Part shown: in pieces, positions 1-9,145 of the stretch | Position numbering within the stretch: position 1 is the stretch's first letter | Layout of the letters: the number at the start of each line of letters is the position of its first letter | Assembly (NCBI RefSeq): GCF_003026285.1 | Contig: NZ_PYOD01000005.1 | Span: 124,001 to 188,000 of the forward strand | Direction: 5' to 3' | Length of the DNA stretch: 64,000 nt | DNA from: Photobacterium profundum | GTDB taxonomy: Bacteria > Pseudomonadota > Gammaproteobacteria > Enterobacterales > Vibrionaceae | Program-made: the position numbers and the translations under genes | Notes under the pieces: model-generated | The model's database searches: none | What the model was told of the DNA's origin: nothing | What the model saw: the letters and a program-made list of their open reading frames with translations, nothing else

Positions 1-743
1 GTTCGCCTAACGCGGTTGATATTACGTGTGAACGCGAAGGTAAAAAAGCCATTTTACCAGCCAGTGAGTGGTCACTTTCAGACGATGCTGCATTTGTGCA
101 TTTCTGCCCGAATGAAACCATTGATGGAATCGAAATTCGCGATTTGCCTGAAACGGATAAGCCGATTGTTGCCGATTTATCATCAACGATTCTTTCTCGT
201 CCTATCGATGTTTCAAAGTATGGTGTTATTTATGCGGGTGCACAGAAGAATATTGGTCCAGCTGGCTTAACGATTGTTATCGTTCGTGATGATCTTCTTG
301 GTAAAGCCAAGCAAGAAATTCCGAGCATTTTTGATTACACCGTCTTAGTCGATAAAGAATCGATGTTTAATACACCTCCGACATTTGCTTGGTATTTAGC
401 GGGTGAAGTATTTAAGTGGCTGAAAGAGCTCGGTGGTTTGGAAGCCATGAAGCAACGTAACGATGCGAAAGCTGAATTATTATATAACTTCATTGATAGT
501 TCTGATTTTTATAAGAACGATGTTCACGTAGATAACCGTTCTTTCATGAATGCCCCTTTTCAGCTAAAGAACCCTGAATTAGACGCTAAGTTTTTAGAAC
601 AAGCCGATGCTGCTGGTTTGAAAGCGCTAAAAGGGCACCGTGTGGTTGGTGGTGTGCGAGCTTCAATCTATAACGCAATGCCTATTGAAGGTGTGCAAGC
701 GCTCGTCGATTTCATGCGCGAGTTTGAGCAAGAGAATGCTTAA
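1..743 (+). CDS. serC: Phosphoserine aminotransferase (5' end outside window)
   Basis: PLP-dependent aminotransferase that converts 3-phosphohydroxypyruvate and glutamate to phosphoserine (serine synthesis) and also serves pyridoxal phosphate synthesis. The reading frame is open from base 3 with no start in the window, so this is the C-terminal two thirds of the usual protein of about 360 residues. The segment [12 protein letters not shown] (bases 231-266) holds the lysine that forms the Schiff base with PLP, and the C-terminal part ([15 protein letters not shown]) is typical of SerC. A strong intrinsic terminator follows 25 bases after the stop. aroA lies downstream, as in enterobacteria, but two unrelated genes sit between them. 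Confidence 0.97.
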   Translation, partial: SPNAVDITCEREGKKAILPASEWSLSDDAAFVHFCPNETIDGIEIRDLPETDKPIVADLSSTILSRPIDVSKYGVIYAGAQKNIGPAGLTIVIVRDDLLGKAKQEIPSIFDYTVLVDKESMFNTPPTFAWYLAGEVFKWLKELGGLEAMKQRNDAKAELLYNFIDSSDFYKNDVHVDNRSFMNAPFQLKNPELDAKFLEQADAAGLKALKGHRVVGGVRASIYNAMPIEGVQALVDFMREFEQENA

Positions 744-767
744 TTGCAATTGATGATAGCGTTAATG

Positions 768-792
768 AAAAAACCGTCGAAAGACGGTTTTT
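768..792 (+). terminator. Intrinsic terminator of serC
   Basis: Hairpin AAACCGTC/GACGGTTT with a GAAA loop, followed by a T run. Confidence 0.8.
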
Positions 793-920
793 GTCTGAAT
801 TTAGCTTTTTTACCAATCATTTACTAATACGTTGAATGATAACCACACTGCAATCTGCATTATAGGTTTCGTTACCACCGCCACTGACCCTAAAAGGTCT
901 CTATTATCCTTTTTTTACCG

Positions 921-946
921 CTGTCTTATTATTAATAATCAGACAG
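921..946. promoter_or_regulatory. 26-base near-perfect palindrome, operator-like
   Basis: The two 13-base half sites (CTGTCTTATTATT and the reverse complement of the right half, CTGTCTGATTATT) differ at one position. It lies in the 337-base gap between serC and the lipoprotein gene, about 135 bases before that gene's start. It has no T run and no GC-rich stem, so a protein-binding site is more likely than a terminator. Apart from the serC terminator I see nothing else in this gap. Confidence 0.4.
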
Positions 947-1080
947 AGTCTTTACATCGCCACCTGTAAGCTTATCTATACTCTTCAGGTTTCAATTAAG
1001 TCGAAATGTATATTCCTGTTTGTATTTTTACTTGAATGACATTGTTTATAAAAAGAACAGTATTCTCAGGTGGTATGGTT

Positions 1081-2340
1081 ATGGAACGATTGACATTGGT
1101 CACTCTAATTAGCGTGGCTTTAGTGGGCTGTGGCGGTGATTCTGATTCTAGCTCAGATAATTCACAAGTCACGACAAAGACATTAAATGGATATGTTGAT
1201 GATATTTCTTATAGTGATAAAAGCATTTCAGTTAGCAATTTAACAGTCGATGCAGACAATGCTAACGTTCAATATCAATCTCAAACTTATCCGTTCGAAA
1301 CGATTACAAAAGGGACTCACATCAGTGCTGATTTACGTGATGATGTTGCAAATAATATTGAATTAGACCCTGAATATACCGGTCAAGTGTCAGCAATCCT
1401 TAATGATAAGATCACTGTTAATAATATGGAGTTTACTTACGCGGAGCTAAGTTCAGATATAACTGTGGGAGATTGGGTGTTAATTTCAGCTCAAGTACAT
1501 GCAGACTCAAGCTGGAAAGTCACATCGATTAATGAAATATCAGCTTTATCCTTTTCTGAGATAGAAGGGTCGATATCTCAATTAGATGTAAATGCTTTCA
1601 CGTTTATGATTGGCAACGTGCTTGTTGATTACTCGAATGCCATTTTAGATGATATTCAAGTTATCCAAAATGGTTTGTGGGTCGAGGTCGATGGCCAATA
1701 TCAAAATGGGCTGATAATCGCATCTAAGGTAGATGCGGAATCGGCGTCAGATTTTGATGACACTGATGTAGAAGGCATTATTTCATGGGTTAATTCAACT
1801 CAAACTGTTTTTGAACTTAATCAGCGAACAACCATAATGGTTGATGAATCGACACGGTATGACGATGGTAACCAATCAATGCTAATGGCTGGTTTTAAAG
1901 TCAATGTTGATTTAAAAGTGGTTAATGGAAAATTAGTCGCGATTGAAGTGGATTTTGATGATGATACTGGCATTCAAGGGCGAGAGTTTAACGTCGAAGG
2001 TGAAGCCTCATATGGCAACTCAGTCGTGAGTATTAACGGTATTGATTTTCCTATTGGGCCAAATACGGTGTTTGATGATGGTTTAACGATAAACACCTTA
2101 GCTGGACAGTGGGTTGAACTCGATGGGCGAGACGTTAATGGGCAGTTCGTTTTAAAAGAGATCGAAAGAGAAGATAAAGACAACGAGATAAGCCTAGAAG
2201 GTAAGGTCTCCGGAAATACGATTTGGGGCTATTCGTCATCCGATGGTTCATTAGGTATATTTAATGGACAATGGGTTGAAATAGAGTGCCAGCGTGATGC
2301 CTCTAATAACTTATCATTTTGTCGTTTAGATCCTGATTAA
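1081..2340 (+). CDS. Secreted lipoprotein with DUF5666-like repeats
   Basis: Predicted lipoprotein of 419 residues and unknown function. The N-terminus has a short charged start, a hydrophobic stretch and the lipobox LVGC, then a Gly/Asp/Ser-rich linker. The mature part consists of about six successive beta-rich units of 55-70 residues, each beginning like (I/V)EGxI or LNGYV and ending in GxWVEVDG-type strands, resembling DUF5666. I chose the ATG at 1081 because CAGGTGG (1067-1073) lies 7 bases before it; ATGs at 1036 and 1075 are in the same frame. The protein is strongly acidic. It appears to be a single-gene unit ending in a terminator. The substrate or partner is unknown. Confidence 0.75.
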   Translation: MERLTLVTLISVALVGCGGDSDSSSDNSQVTTKTLNGYVDDISYSDKSISVSNLTVDADNANVQYQSQTYPFETITKGTHISADLRDDVANNIELDPEYTGQVSAILNDKITVNNMEFTYAELSSDITVGDWVLISAQVHADSSWKVTSINEISALSFSEIEGSISQLDVNAFTFMIGNVLVDYSNAILDDIQVIQNGLWVEVDGQYQNGLIIASKVDAESASDFDDTDVEGIISWVNSTQTVFELNQRTTIMVDESTRYDDGNQSMLMAGFKVNVDLKVVNGKLVAIEVDFDDDTGIQGREFNVEGEASYGNSVVSINGIDFPIGPNTVFDDGLTINTLAGQWVELDGRDVNGQFVLKEIEREDKDNEISLEGKVSGNTIWGYSSSDGSLGIFNGQWVEIECQRDASNNLSFCRLDPD

Positions 2341-2368
2341 AGTGAAGTTATATTTCTACTGGTTCATT

Positions 2369-2394
2369 AGAAAAAGCGCTAAGGCGCTTTTTCT
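2369..2394. terminator. Bidirectional intrinsic terminator
   Basis: AGAAAAAGCGC and GCGCTTTTTCT form a stem with an A run on one side and a T run on the other. It sits between two convergent genes, the lipoprotein and the Nudix hydrolase. Confidence 0.8.
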
Positions 2395-2436
2395 ATATAT
2401 CGGTGCTATTCGGTTATTAGGCACAAATGAATAGCA

Positions 2437-2865
2437 TTAATCATTTATGCAAAACGCATTGTTCAAATAACACTGAATAGATTGCTCACTCGCATCAAAT
2501 TGAGGCGTCGGGACTTCTTTAGGATTAACCCACAACCAGCCTTCACATTTATCAGGTTCTTTTAGTTCAGCGTTGCCAGTGAAATCAGTCACAAGTAGTG
2601 CAACGCTTATGTAGTGTTTGCCGGATTCATGAAACGTCGCGAGGTTATTCGTTATAGCGATGACTTCAGGGTTACGAATAATAATCCCTGTTTCTTCTTC
2701 CATTTCACGTGCAGCACACTGAGTAAATGTTTCACCAATCTCCATATGCCCACCAGGAATAGAGTAGTAAGGGGCGTGACTATTTTTACGTTTACCAATC
2801 AGAATTTCACCCTTGTCATTTACAACAATAATACCAATGCCGACTTTAGGTGTTTCAGAACTCAC
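2437..2865 (-). CDS. Nudix hydrolase
   Basis: Small Nudix pyrophosphohydrolase, predicted to cleave a nucleoside diphosphate linked to another moiety; the substrate cannot be read from the sequence. The Nudix box is complete: GGHMEIGETFTQCAAREMEE followed by ETGI, with the metal-binding REMEEE glutamates. I propose the GTG at 2865 as start: AAGGA lies 7 bases upstream and the resulting 142 residues match common Nudix enzymes of this type. An in-frame ATG at 2994 would add 43 residues with a possible membrane helix but has no clear ribosome site. The gene is divergent from aroA. Confidence 0.82.
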   Translation of the reverse strand: MSSETPKVGIGIIVVNDKGEILIGKRKNSHAPYYSIPGGHMEIGETFTQCAAREMEEETGIIIRNPEVIAITNNLATFHESGKHYISVALLVTDFTGNAELKEPDKCEGWLWVNPKEVPTPQFDASEQSIQCYLNNAFCIND

Positions 2866-3044
2866 ACTTGATTCCTTATTTAATGGTAATTTCGCGTTTA
2901 AACAAGCGATACGACGCAGTTTAGAGTACCTTCTGGTTAGACCAAAAGCTATATAAAGAAGGAATAGGTAAATGGTACTAGCGAACTGATGCATTATTCG
3001 CTAATCTGCAGAAACGCCCAAAATACAGGATTGAAGAATAACAG

Positions 3045-4331
3045 ATGGAAAGTTTAACGTTACAGCCGATAAGCCAGATCAGTGGGGAAGTGAATCTACC
3101 GGGTTCGAAAAGTGTTTCTAACCGTGCACTATTATTGGCAGCGTTAGCGCAGGGTACGACTCGTCTTACTAACCTTTTAGACAGTGATGATATTCGCCAT
3201 ATGCTGAATGCACTAAAGCAGCTAGGGGTAAATTATCAATTATCAGCAGATAAAACAGTCTGTGAAGTGGAAGGTCTTGGTTCTGCATTCAATGCGTCAC
3301 AAGCTTTAGAGCTATATCTCGGTAATGCAGGTACTGCAATGCGCCCGTTAGCTGCGGCGCTTTGTCTTAGTCAGGGTGAATTTGTATTAACTGGCGAACC
3401 TCGAATGAAAGAGCGCCCGATAGGGCACCTAGTTGATGCACTCCGTACCGCAGGCGCAGACGTTACTTATCTAGAAAATGAAAATTACCCACCGCTAGCT
3501 ATTAAAGGCACAGGCCTTAATGGTGGTGAAGTTGAAATTGACGGTTCGATTTCAAGCCAATTTTTAACTGCTTTCTTGATGGCTGCACCAATGGCGACAC
3601 AAGACACGGTTATTCGTATTAAAGGCGATCTAGTTTCTAAGCCCTATATTGATATTACGCTGCATATTATGGCGCAATTTGGTGTTACGGTAGAAAATCG
3701 TGATTACCAAGAGTTCTTTATCCCTGCAGGGCAGACATACCAAGCTGCTGGTGACTTCCTAGTGGAAGGGGATGCGTCATCTGCTTCTTATTTTTTAGCT
3801 GCTGCTGCGATTAAAGGCGGTGAAGTTAAAGTGACAGGCATTGGTAAAAAAAGCATTCAAGGCGATGTTCAATTTGCACATGCACTTGAAATGATGGGGG
3901 CTGAGATTGAATGGGGCGATAATTATGTTATTGCTCGTCGTGGCGAATTAAAAGCCGTCGATATGGATTTCAACCATATTCCTGATGCCGCGATGACGAT
4001 TGCTGTTGCAGCATTATTTGCAGAAGGCACAACGTCTATCCGCAATGTGTATAACTGGCGCGTGAAAGAAACGGATCGCTTAACGGCGATGGCGACAGAG
4101 TTACGTAAAGTTGGCGCAGAGGTTGAAGAAGGTAATGACTATATTACTATTGTACCGCCAACACAGTTACAGCATGCAACGATTGATACCTATGACGATC
4201 ATCGTATGGCAATGTGTTTTTCGCTAGTCGCATTGAGCGATACGCCGGTTACGATTAACGATCCTAAATGCACATCTAAAACTTTTCCTGATTATTTCGA
4301 TAAGTTGGCAGGATTAAGTCAGCCTGCTTAA
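3045..4331 (+). CDS. aroA: 3-phosphoshikimate 1-carboxyvinyltransferase (EPSP synthase)
   Basis: Joins phosphoenolpyruvate to shikimate-3-phosphate, the sixth step of the shikimate pathway, in the cytoplasm. At 428 residues it is full length. Family landmarks are [18 protein letters not shown] near the N-terminus, [14 protein letters not shown] around residue 95, RMKERPI around 125, and [14 protein letters not shown] near the C-terminus. It appears to be class I, the glyphosate-sensitive type of enterobacteria (an inference from the GNAGTAMRP motif). It is followed by its own terminator and then cmk, the order seen in enterobacteria. Confidence 0.98.
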   Translation: MESLTLQPISQISGEVNLPGSKSVSNRALLLAALAQGTTRLTNLLDSDDIRHMLNALKQLGVNYQLSADKTVCEVEGLGSAFNASQALELYLGNAGTAMRPLAAALCLSQGEFVLTGEPRMKERPIGHLVDALRTAGADVTYLENENYPPLAIKGTGLNGGEVEIDGSISSQFLTAFLMAAPMATQDTVIRIKGDLVSKPYIDITLHIMAQFGVTVENRDYQEFFIPAGQTYQAAGDFLVEGDASSASYFLAAAAIKGGEVKVTGIGKKSIQGDVQFAHALEMMGAEIEWGDNYVIARRGELKAVDMDFNHIPDAAMTIAVAALFAEGTTSIRNVYNWRVKETDRLTAMATELRKVGAEVEEGNDYITIVPPTQLQHATIDTYDDHRMAMCFSLVALSDTPVTINDPKCTSKTFPDYFDKLAGLSQPA

Positions 4332-4354
4332 AGTATCTAAATTCAGTTTAGTGT

Positions 4355-4403
4355 AAAGCCCACGTAACGTTACTCGCTCTAGTAATGTTGCGTGGGCTTT
4401 TTT
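4355..4403 (+). terminator. Intrinsic terminator of aroA
   Basis: Long stem of about 20 bases (AAAGCCCACGTAACGTTACT against AGTAATGTTGCGTGGGCTTT, one mismatch) followed by a T run. Confidence 0.85.
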
Positions 4404-4519
4404 ATATATACGAAGACTATATTGAAATCTGGCAGCTCAAAATTCCAACATTAATTATGACGTACACGTTTATCTAGATTCTTTTCTCGATTCGCATATA
4501 ACTTTTCGATTTTATTACG

Positions 4520-4525
4520 TATAAT
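4520..4525 (+). promoter_or_regulatory. Possible -10 box for cmk
   Basis: A perfect TATAAT lies 69 bases before the cmk start. No good -35 hexamer stands at 17 bases, so the promoter may depend on an activator or on the AT-rich upstream sequence. Confidence 0.35.
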
Positions 4526-4593
4526 GCGTCCCCGTTTAGTAAGCAGTTTTGCTGTTTAACGAAAAGATTGCTGAAATAATTTCGGAGAAACTT

Positions 4594-5280
4594 ATGTCTA
4601 CTCATGCTCCAGTCATCACAGTTGATGGACCAAGTGGTGCCGGTAAAGGCACGCTATGTATGCTGTTGGCAGAAAAATTAGGCTGGCATTTACTCGACTC
4701 TGGCGCCATTTATCGAGTATTAGCACTTGCTGCCATTCACCATGGTGTTGATCTAGAATCTGAAGACGTTTTAGTACCATTAGCTGCGCATTTAGATGTT
4801 CAATTTAAAGCTGAAGGTGACTTAGTTAAGGTTATCCTAGAAGGTGAAGACGTTTCTGGCGAATTACGTAAAGAAGAAACGGGCATGGCTGCATCAAAAG
4901 TGGCTGCATTACCACGTGTACGAGAAGCATTGCTGCGTCGTCAACGTGCCTTCAGTAATGCTCCAGGTCTTGTTGCTGATGGTCGTGACATGGGTACCGT
5001 TGTTTTTCCTAACGCGATCGTAAAAATATTCCTAGATGCAAGTGCTGAAGAACGTGCTAACCGCCGTATGAATCAGTTGCAACAAAAAGGCTTAGATGTT
5101 AACTTTGGCAGCCTTTTAAGCGAAATTCAGGAACGTGATGACCGAGATCGTAATCGATCTGTAGCGCCATTGCGTCCCGCGGAAGATGCTTTGGTGCTAG
5201 ACTCTACTGATATGTCAATAGAGCAAGTTACAGCCCAAGCATTCGCTTATATAGAAAAAGTTTTAGAACAAAAATCCTAG
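4594..5280 (+). CDS. cmk: Cytidylate kinase
   Basis: Phosphorylates CMP and dCMP to the diphosphates with ATP. The 228-residue protein has the P-loop GPSGAGKGT close to the N-terminus, the substrate-binding LLDSGAIYR, and [11 protein letters not shown] in the middle. The ATG at 4594 (protein beginning [12 protein letters not shown]) is preferred over an in-frame upstream ATG at 4549, because GGAG at 4584-4587 is well placed and the P-loop then sits at the usual distance. It precedes rpsA by 112 bases, the conserved cmk-rpsA pairing; rpsA promoters often lie inside cmk. Confidence 0.97.
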   Translation: MSTHAPVITVDGPSGAGKGTLCMLLAEKLGWHLLDSGAIYRVLALAAIHHGVDLESEDVLVPLAAHLDVQFKAEGDLVKVILEGEDVSGELRKEETGMAASKVAALPRVREALLRRQRAFSNAPGLVADGRDMGTVVFPNAIVKIFLDASAEERANRRMNQLQQKGLDVNFGSLLSEIQERDDRDRNRSVAPLRPAEDALVLDSTDMSIEQVTAQAFAYIEKVLEQKS

Positions 5281-5305
5281 TCTACCGAATAATCGGTTAG
5301 GCGCT

Positions 5306-5365
5306 GTCGGTATCATGGATGACAACTGACTTTTTTATCAACCCCATGAGGTAGGATACCCATGG
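5306..5365 (+). promoter_or_regulatory. Structured rpsA leader with GGA-loop hairpins (S1 autoregulation)
   Basis: Two hairpins precede rpsA. The second is clear: CCATG (5344-5348), one bulged A, GGTA, a three-base loop GGA (5354-5356), TACC and CATGG (5361-5365). The first (5306-5330) is weaker and can show TGGA in its apical loop (5316-5319). The start at 5393 has no real Shine-Dalgarno. In E. coli the rpsA initiation region also lacks a Shine-Dalgarno and uses hairpins to recruit S1 and allow S1 feedback; I infer the same device here. Confidence 0.6.
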
Positions 5366-5392
5366 TTGTTTATCATATTGAAGATTAATTAA

Positions 5393-7063
5393 ATGACTGA
5401 ATCTTTTGCTTTACTCTTTGAAGAGTCTCTAAACGAAATCGAAACACGCCCAGGCGCTATCGTTAAAGGTACTGTTATCGCTATCGAGAACGGTTACGTT
5501 CTTGTTGATGCAGGCCTTAAGTCAGAATCTTCTATCCCAGTTGAAGAATTCAAGAACGCTGCTGGCGAACTTGAAATTGAAATTGGTGCAGAAGTTGACG
5601 TAGCACTTGATGCTATCGAAGATGGTTTCGGTGAGACTAAACTTTCTCGTGAAAAAGCTAAGCGTCATGAAGCTTGGATCCAGCTTGAAAAAGCTTACGA
5701 AGAAGCTGAAACAGTTGTTGGTATCATCAACGGTAAAGTTAAGGGCGGCTTCACAGTTGAACTTAACGGTATCCGTGCGTTCCTACCTGGTTCACTAGTA
5801 GACGTTCGTCCAGTTCGTGACACTGCTCACCTTGAAAACAAAGAGCTAGAGTTCAAAGTAATCAAGCTTGATCAGAAGCGTAACAACGTTGTTGTTTCTC
5901 GCCGCGCAGTTATCGAATCTGAAAACAGCGTTGAGCGTGACGAACTACTTGCTTCTCTACAAGAAGGTATGGAAGTTAAAGGTATCGTTAAGAACCTTAC
6001 TGACTACGGCGCATTCGTTGATCTTGGCGGTGTTGATGGTCTTCTTCACATTACTGATATGGCTTGGAAACGCGTTAAGCACCCAAGCGAAATCGTTAAT
6101 GTTGGCGATGAAATCAACGTTAAAGTTCTTAAGTTCGACCGTGAGCGTACTCGCGTATCACTAGGTCTTAAGCAACTTGGCGAAGATCCATGGGTAGCAA
6201 TCGCTAAGCGTTACCCAGAAAGCACTAAGCTTTCTGGCCGTGTTACTAACCTTACTGACTACGGTTGCTTCGTTGAAATCGAAGAAGGCGTTGAAGGTCT
6301 TGTACACGTTTCTGAAATGGATTGGACTAACAAAAACATCCACCCATCGAAAGTTGTTAACGTTGGCGACGAAGTTGAAGTTATGGTTCTTGATATCGAC
6401 GAAGAACGTCGTCGTATCAGCCTAGGTCTTAAGCAGTGTAAAGCTAACCCATGGCAGTCATTTGCAGAAATGCAAGCTAAGGGCGATCGTGTAACTGGTA
6501 AGATCAAGTCTATTACTGACTTCGGTATCTTCATCGGTCTTGACGGCGGTATCGACGGTCTTGTTCACCTATCTGACATTTCTTGGAATGTTACTGGTGA
6601 AGATGCAGTTCGTGACTTCAAGAAAGGCGACGAAATTTCTGCAGTAGTTCTAGCAGTAGACGCAGAGCGTGAGCGTATCTCTCTTGGCGTTAAGCAGATC
6701 GAAGAAGACCCATTCAACAGCTACGTAGCTGATAATAAGAAAGGTGTTCTTGTAAACGGTACTGTTACTGCAGTTGACGCTAAAGGCGCAACAGTAGAAC
6801 TAGCTGAAGGCGTTGAAGGTTACCTTCGCGCTTCTGAAGCATCTGTAGATCGTGTTGAAGACGCAACTCTAGTACTTTCTGTTGGCGATTCTGTTGAAGC
6901 TAAATTCACAGGCGTTGATCGTAAGAACCGCGTAGTTAACCTATCTGTTCGTGCTAAAGATGTTGCTGAAGAGCAAGAAGCAATGGCTACTCTGAACAAG
7001 CAAGAAGAAGCTTCGTTCGGTAACGCTATGGCTGACGCTTTCAAAGCTGCTAAAGGCGAATAA
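5393..7063 (+). CDS. rpsA: 30S ribosomal protein S1
   Basis: Single-stranded RNA-binding ribosomal protein that brings mRNA to the 30S subunit. The 556 residues match the E. coli length and contain six S1 (OB-fold) domains; the last four are the clearest, with repeated (L/I)TDYGxFV and GLVHxSD/M elements. Codon use is strikingly biased to a few codons, as expected for a very highly expressed gene. The start ATG has only a GAAG stretch upstream, in keeping with the special leader. An inverted repeat and then ihfB follow. Confidence 0.99.
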   Translation: MTESFALLFEESLNEIETRPGAIVKGTVIAIENGYVLVDAGLKSESSIPVEEFKNAAGELEIEIGAEVDVALDAIEDGFGETKLSREKAKRHEAWIQLEKAYEEAETVVGIINGKVKGGFTVELNGIRAFLPGSLVDVRPVRDTAHLENKELEFKVIKLDQKRNNVVVSRRAVIESENSVERDELLASLQEGMEVKGIVKNLTDYGAFVDLGGVDGLLHITDMAWKRVKHPSEIVNVGDEINVKVLKFDRERTRVSLGLKQLGEDPWVAIAKRYPESTKLSGRVTNLTDYGCFVEIEEGVEGLVHVSEMDWTNKNIHPSKVVNVGDEVEVMVLDIDEERRRISLGLKQCKANPWQSFAEMQAKGDRVTGKIKSITDFGIFIGLDGGIDGLVHLSDISWNVTGEDAVRDFKKGDEISAVVLAVDAERERISLGVKQIEEDPFNSYVADNKKGVLVNGTVTAVDAKGATVELAEGVEGYLRASEASVDRVEDATLVLSVGDSVEAKFTGVDRKNRVVNLSVRAKDVAEEQEAMATLNKQEEASFGNAMADAFKAAKGE

Positions 7064-7069
7064 TTGAGC

Positions 7070-7104
7070 TTAGAGAGAAAAGGCTTTTAGCATTTTCTCT
7101 CTAA
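7070..7104 (+). terminator. Hairpin between rpsA and ihfB
   Basis: Perfect 12-base stem TTAGAGAGAAAA/TTTTCTCTCTAA with an 11-base loop. No T run follows, so it may act as a 3' stabiliser or partial terminator rather than a full one. Confidence 0.5.
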
Positions 7105-7115
7105 ACGGTTATACT
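7087..7115 (+). promoter_or_regulatory. Possible promoter of ihfB
   Basis: TTAGCA (7087-7092), a 17-base spacer and TATACT (7110-7115) stand about 30 bases before the ihfB start. It overlaps the loop and right arm of the preceding hairpin. Confidence 0.4.
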
Positions 7116-7145
7116 ATTGAGAAACATACTAAAAACGGAGTGTTT

Positions 7146-7436
7146 ATGACAAAGTCTGAATTAATTGAAAGGCTATGTAGTCAACAAACACATCTTTCTG
7201 CCAAACAGGTAGAAGATGCAATCAAGGAAATCCTTGAGCACATGGCGGGTACCCTTGCAGAAGGCGACCGTATTGAGATCCGTGGCTTTGGTAGCTTCTC
7301 TTTACATTACCGTGCTCCGCGCGTAGGTCGCAACCCTAAGACTGGTGATAAAGTTGAGCTGGATGGTAAATACGTTCCTCACTTCAAGCCAGGCAAAGAA
7401 TTACGTGACCGTGTTAATGCTGCAATTGCTGCTTAA
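7146..7436 (+). CDS. ihfB: Integration host factor subunit beta
   Basis: Beta subunit of the DNA-bending nucleoid protein IHF, which pairs with IhfA and assists sigma54 promoters, recombination and replication. The 96 residues start [10 protein letters not shown] and contain the DNA-binding arm segment [20 protein letters not shown] with the key proline in RNPKTG. The ATG at 7146 has GGAG (7137-7140) upstream; a GTG at 7140 in the same frame overlaps that ribosome site and is unlikely. The position downstream of rpsA is conserved in enterobacteria. Confidence 0.97.
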   Translation: MTKSELIERLCSQQTHLSAKQVEDAIKEILEHMAGTLAEGDRIEIRGFGSFSLHYRAPRVGRNPKTGDKVELDGKYVPHFKPGKELRDRVNAAIAA

Positions 7437-7449
7437 CCGCGAATAGAAC

Positions 7450-7487
7450 AAAAAAACGGCATACTACTTAGTATGCCGTTTTTTTAT
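7450..7487. terminator. Intrinsic terminator of ihfB
   Basis: AAAAAACGGCATACTA and TAGTATGCCGTTTTTT form a long perfect stem around CT, with T run. Confidence 0.9.
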
Positions 7488-7566
7488 GTCTATTGGTCAT
7501 GGTTTGATAAGTAAATTTGCTGCATAATCAAGACATCAAATTATTGAACAAGCCTGAGGATTTACG

Positions 7567-7851
7567 ATGAAGATAATAAGCATTCTTATTTTAGTGGTTT
7601 GCTTTCTGATCACCCTTGCATTAGGTGCTCAAAACCAAGAACTTGTTAATTTTAATTATCTTGCCGCTCAAGGAGAATTCCAGTTATCGACTTTACTGGG
7701 AATTGCATTCGGTTCAGGCTTTGGGCTTGGTTGGCTGATTTGCGGTATGCTATATCTAAAAGCCCGCTTTTCTAAGAATCGTCTAACGAAGAAAGTTGTT
7801 AAGCAGCAGAAAGAGTTAGATCAGCTTCGTGCTGAGCCTATTAAGGAATAA
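7567..7851 (+). CDS. lapA: Lipopolysaccharide assembly protein A
   Basis: Small inner-membrane protein (94 residues; DUF1049, formerly YciS). There is a membrane helix at about residues 3-22, a second at about 43-64, and a charged cytoplasmic tail rich in Lys/Gln that looks like a short coiled coil. LapA works with LapB in the control of LPS synthesis. The gene is 6 bases from lapB, so they are co-transcribed. TGAGGA 7 bases before the ATG serves as ribosome site. Confidence 0.93.
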   Translation: MKIISILILVVCFLITLALGAQNQELVNFNYLAAQGEFQLSTLLGIAFGSGFGLGWLICGMLYLKARFSKNRLTKKVVKQQKELDQLRAEPIKE

Positions 7852-7857
7852 CATTTA

Positions 7858-9027
7858 ATGCTAGAGCTGTTGTTTCTGTTACTTCCTATCGCCGCCGCTT
7901 ACGGTTGGTATATGGGTAATAGGAGCGCTAGTAATCAGCGCCAAGAGCAATCTCATCACATGTCACGTCAATACGTGACAGGTTTGAATCTACTGTTATC
8001 TGATCAGTCTGATAAAGCGGTAGACCTTTTTATTGAGTTGCTTCAAGTTGATAGCGAAACAATTGATACTCACCTTGCTTTGGGAAACTTATTCCGAAGC
8101 AGGGGTGAGGTCGATCGTGCAATTCGTATTCACCAAAACCTTATCGCCCGTCCCAACCTTACCATTGATCAACGAAACCTCGCATTACAGCAATTAGCAA
8201 AAGATTATATGGCAGCAGGTTTTCTTGATCGTGCTGAAAAAATCTTCGAACAGTTACTTGATGAGCCAGACCACCGTAAAGGTGCACTACAGCAGTTGTT
8301 GTCTATTTATCAACAAACCCGCGAGTGGGAAAAAGCGATAGAGATGGCAAGCCAACTTGTTAAGATGGGAAAACCCAAACTTAAGCATGATATTGCCCAT
8401 TATTGGTGTGAGCTTGCGATGCTTGAGATCGGGGCTCAAAATCAAGATAAGGCGAAGCAATGTTTAAAGAAAGCCTTATCTGCAGATAAAAACTGCGTAC
8501 GTGCTTCGCTAACAATGGCACGTATTCTGATTAAAGGCGGAGAATATAAAGCGGCGTCTAAGCAGCTTGAACGTGTTACCGAGCAAGAGGTCGATTTTGT
8601 TGGTGAAGCCTTACCTCTGTTACTCCAATGCTATGAAGCGACAAATAATGAATCGGGTTGGTTGAAATATTTACAACATTGTGTAGATATGAAAGCGGGC
8701 TCGACGGCTGAATTAATGCTCGCTGATGAGATATACAAACGTGAGGGAGCTATTCTTGCTCAAACGTTTATGACTCGTCAGCTGACAAAAAATCCGACTA
8801 TGAAAGGCTTTTATCAACTGATGGATTATCACCTTGATGAGGCTGAAGAAGGTCGAGCAAAAGAAAGTTTAACCAGTTTACGTCATTTGGTGGGTGAGCA
8901 GCTTAAAATGAAGCCTCATTATCGTTGTCATAAATGTGGTTTTGCCACCCATTCTTTATATTGGCAGTGTCCTTCCTGTAAAGGGTGGGGTACCGTTAAG
9001 CCAATTCGTGGTCTCGATGGTGAATAA
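7858..9027 (+). CDS. lapB: Lipopolysaccharide assembly protein B
   Basis: Membrane-anchored TPR protein (389 residues, formerly YciM) that brings LpxC to the FtsH protease and so sets LPS output. It has an N-terminal membrane helix (residues 1-17), a run of TPR units through the middle (about 45-330) and a rubredoxin-like zinc module at the C-terminus with cysteines 357, 360, 371 and 374 (CHKC...CPSC). All features of the E. coli protein are present. It forms an operon with lapA and ends in a terminator. Confidence 0.96.
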   Translation: MLELLFLLLPIAAAYGWYMGNRSASNQRQEQSHHMSRQYVTGLNLLLSDQSDKAVDLFIELLQVDSETIDTHLALGNLFRSRGEVDRAIRIHQNLIARPNLTIDQRNLALQQLAKDYMAAGFLDRAEKIFEQLLDEPDHRKGALQQLLSIYQQTREWEKAIEMASQLVKMGKPKLKHDIAHYWCELAMLEIGAQNQDKAKQCLKKALSADKNCVRASLTMARILIKGGEYKAASKQLERVTEQEVDFVGEALPLLLQCYEATNNESGWLKYLQHCVDMKAGSTAELMLADEIYKREGAILAQTFMTRQLTKNPTMKGFYQLMDYHLDEAEEGRAKESLTSLRHLVGEQLKMKPHYRCHKCGFATHSLYWQCPSCKGWGTVKPIRGLDGE

Positions 9028-9066
9028 TACCTGTGGGTATTTTTCTGGCTATAAAATCGAATAATG

Positions 9067-9101
9067 TAAAAGGGCTACCTTAATGGTGAGCCCTTTTTTT
9101 A
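9067..9101 (+). terminator. Intrinsic terminator of lapAB
   Basis: AAAGGGCT and AGCCCTTT stem with ACC/GGT inner pairs and a run of T. Confidence 0.85.
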
Positions 9102-9145
9102 AGTTACCAAGTTAACTATAAAACGAAGTCTAAGCAGGAGATTCA

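Noticed and set aside
2866..2994. N-terminal membrane extension of the Nudix hydrolase
   Set aside because: The GTG at 2865 has a much better ribosome site and gives the usual length; the extension overlaps the probable divergent promoter region.
5607..7044. Several open frames inside rpsA on both strands
   Set aside because: They are shadows caused by the strong codon bias of rpsA; none has a ribosome site or family resemblance.
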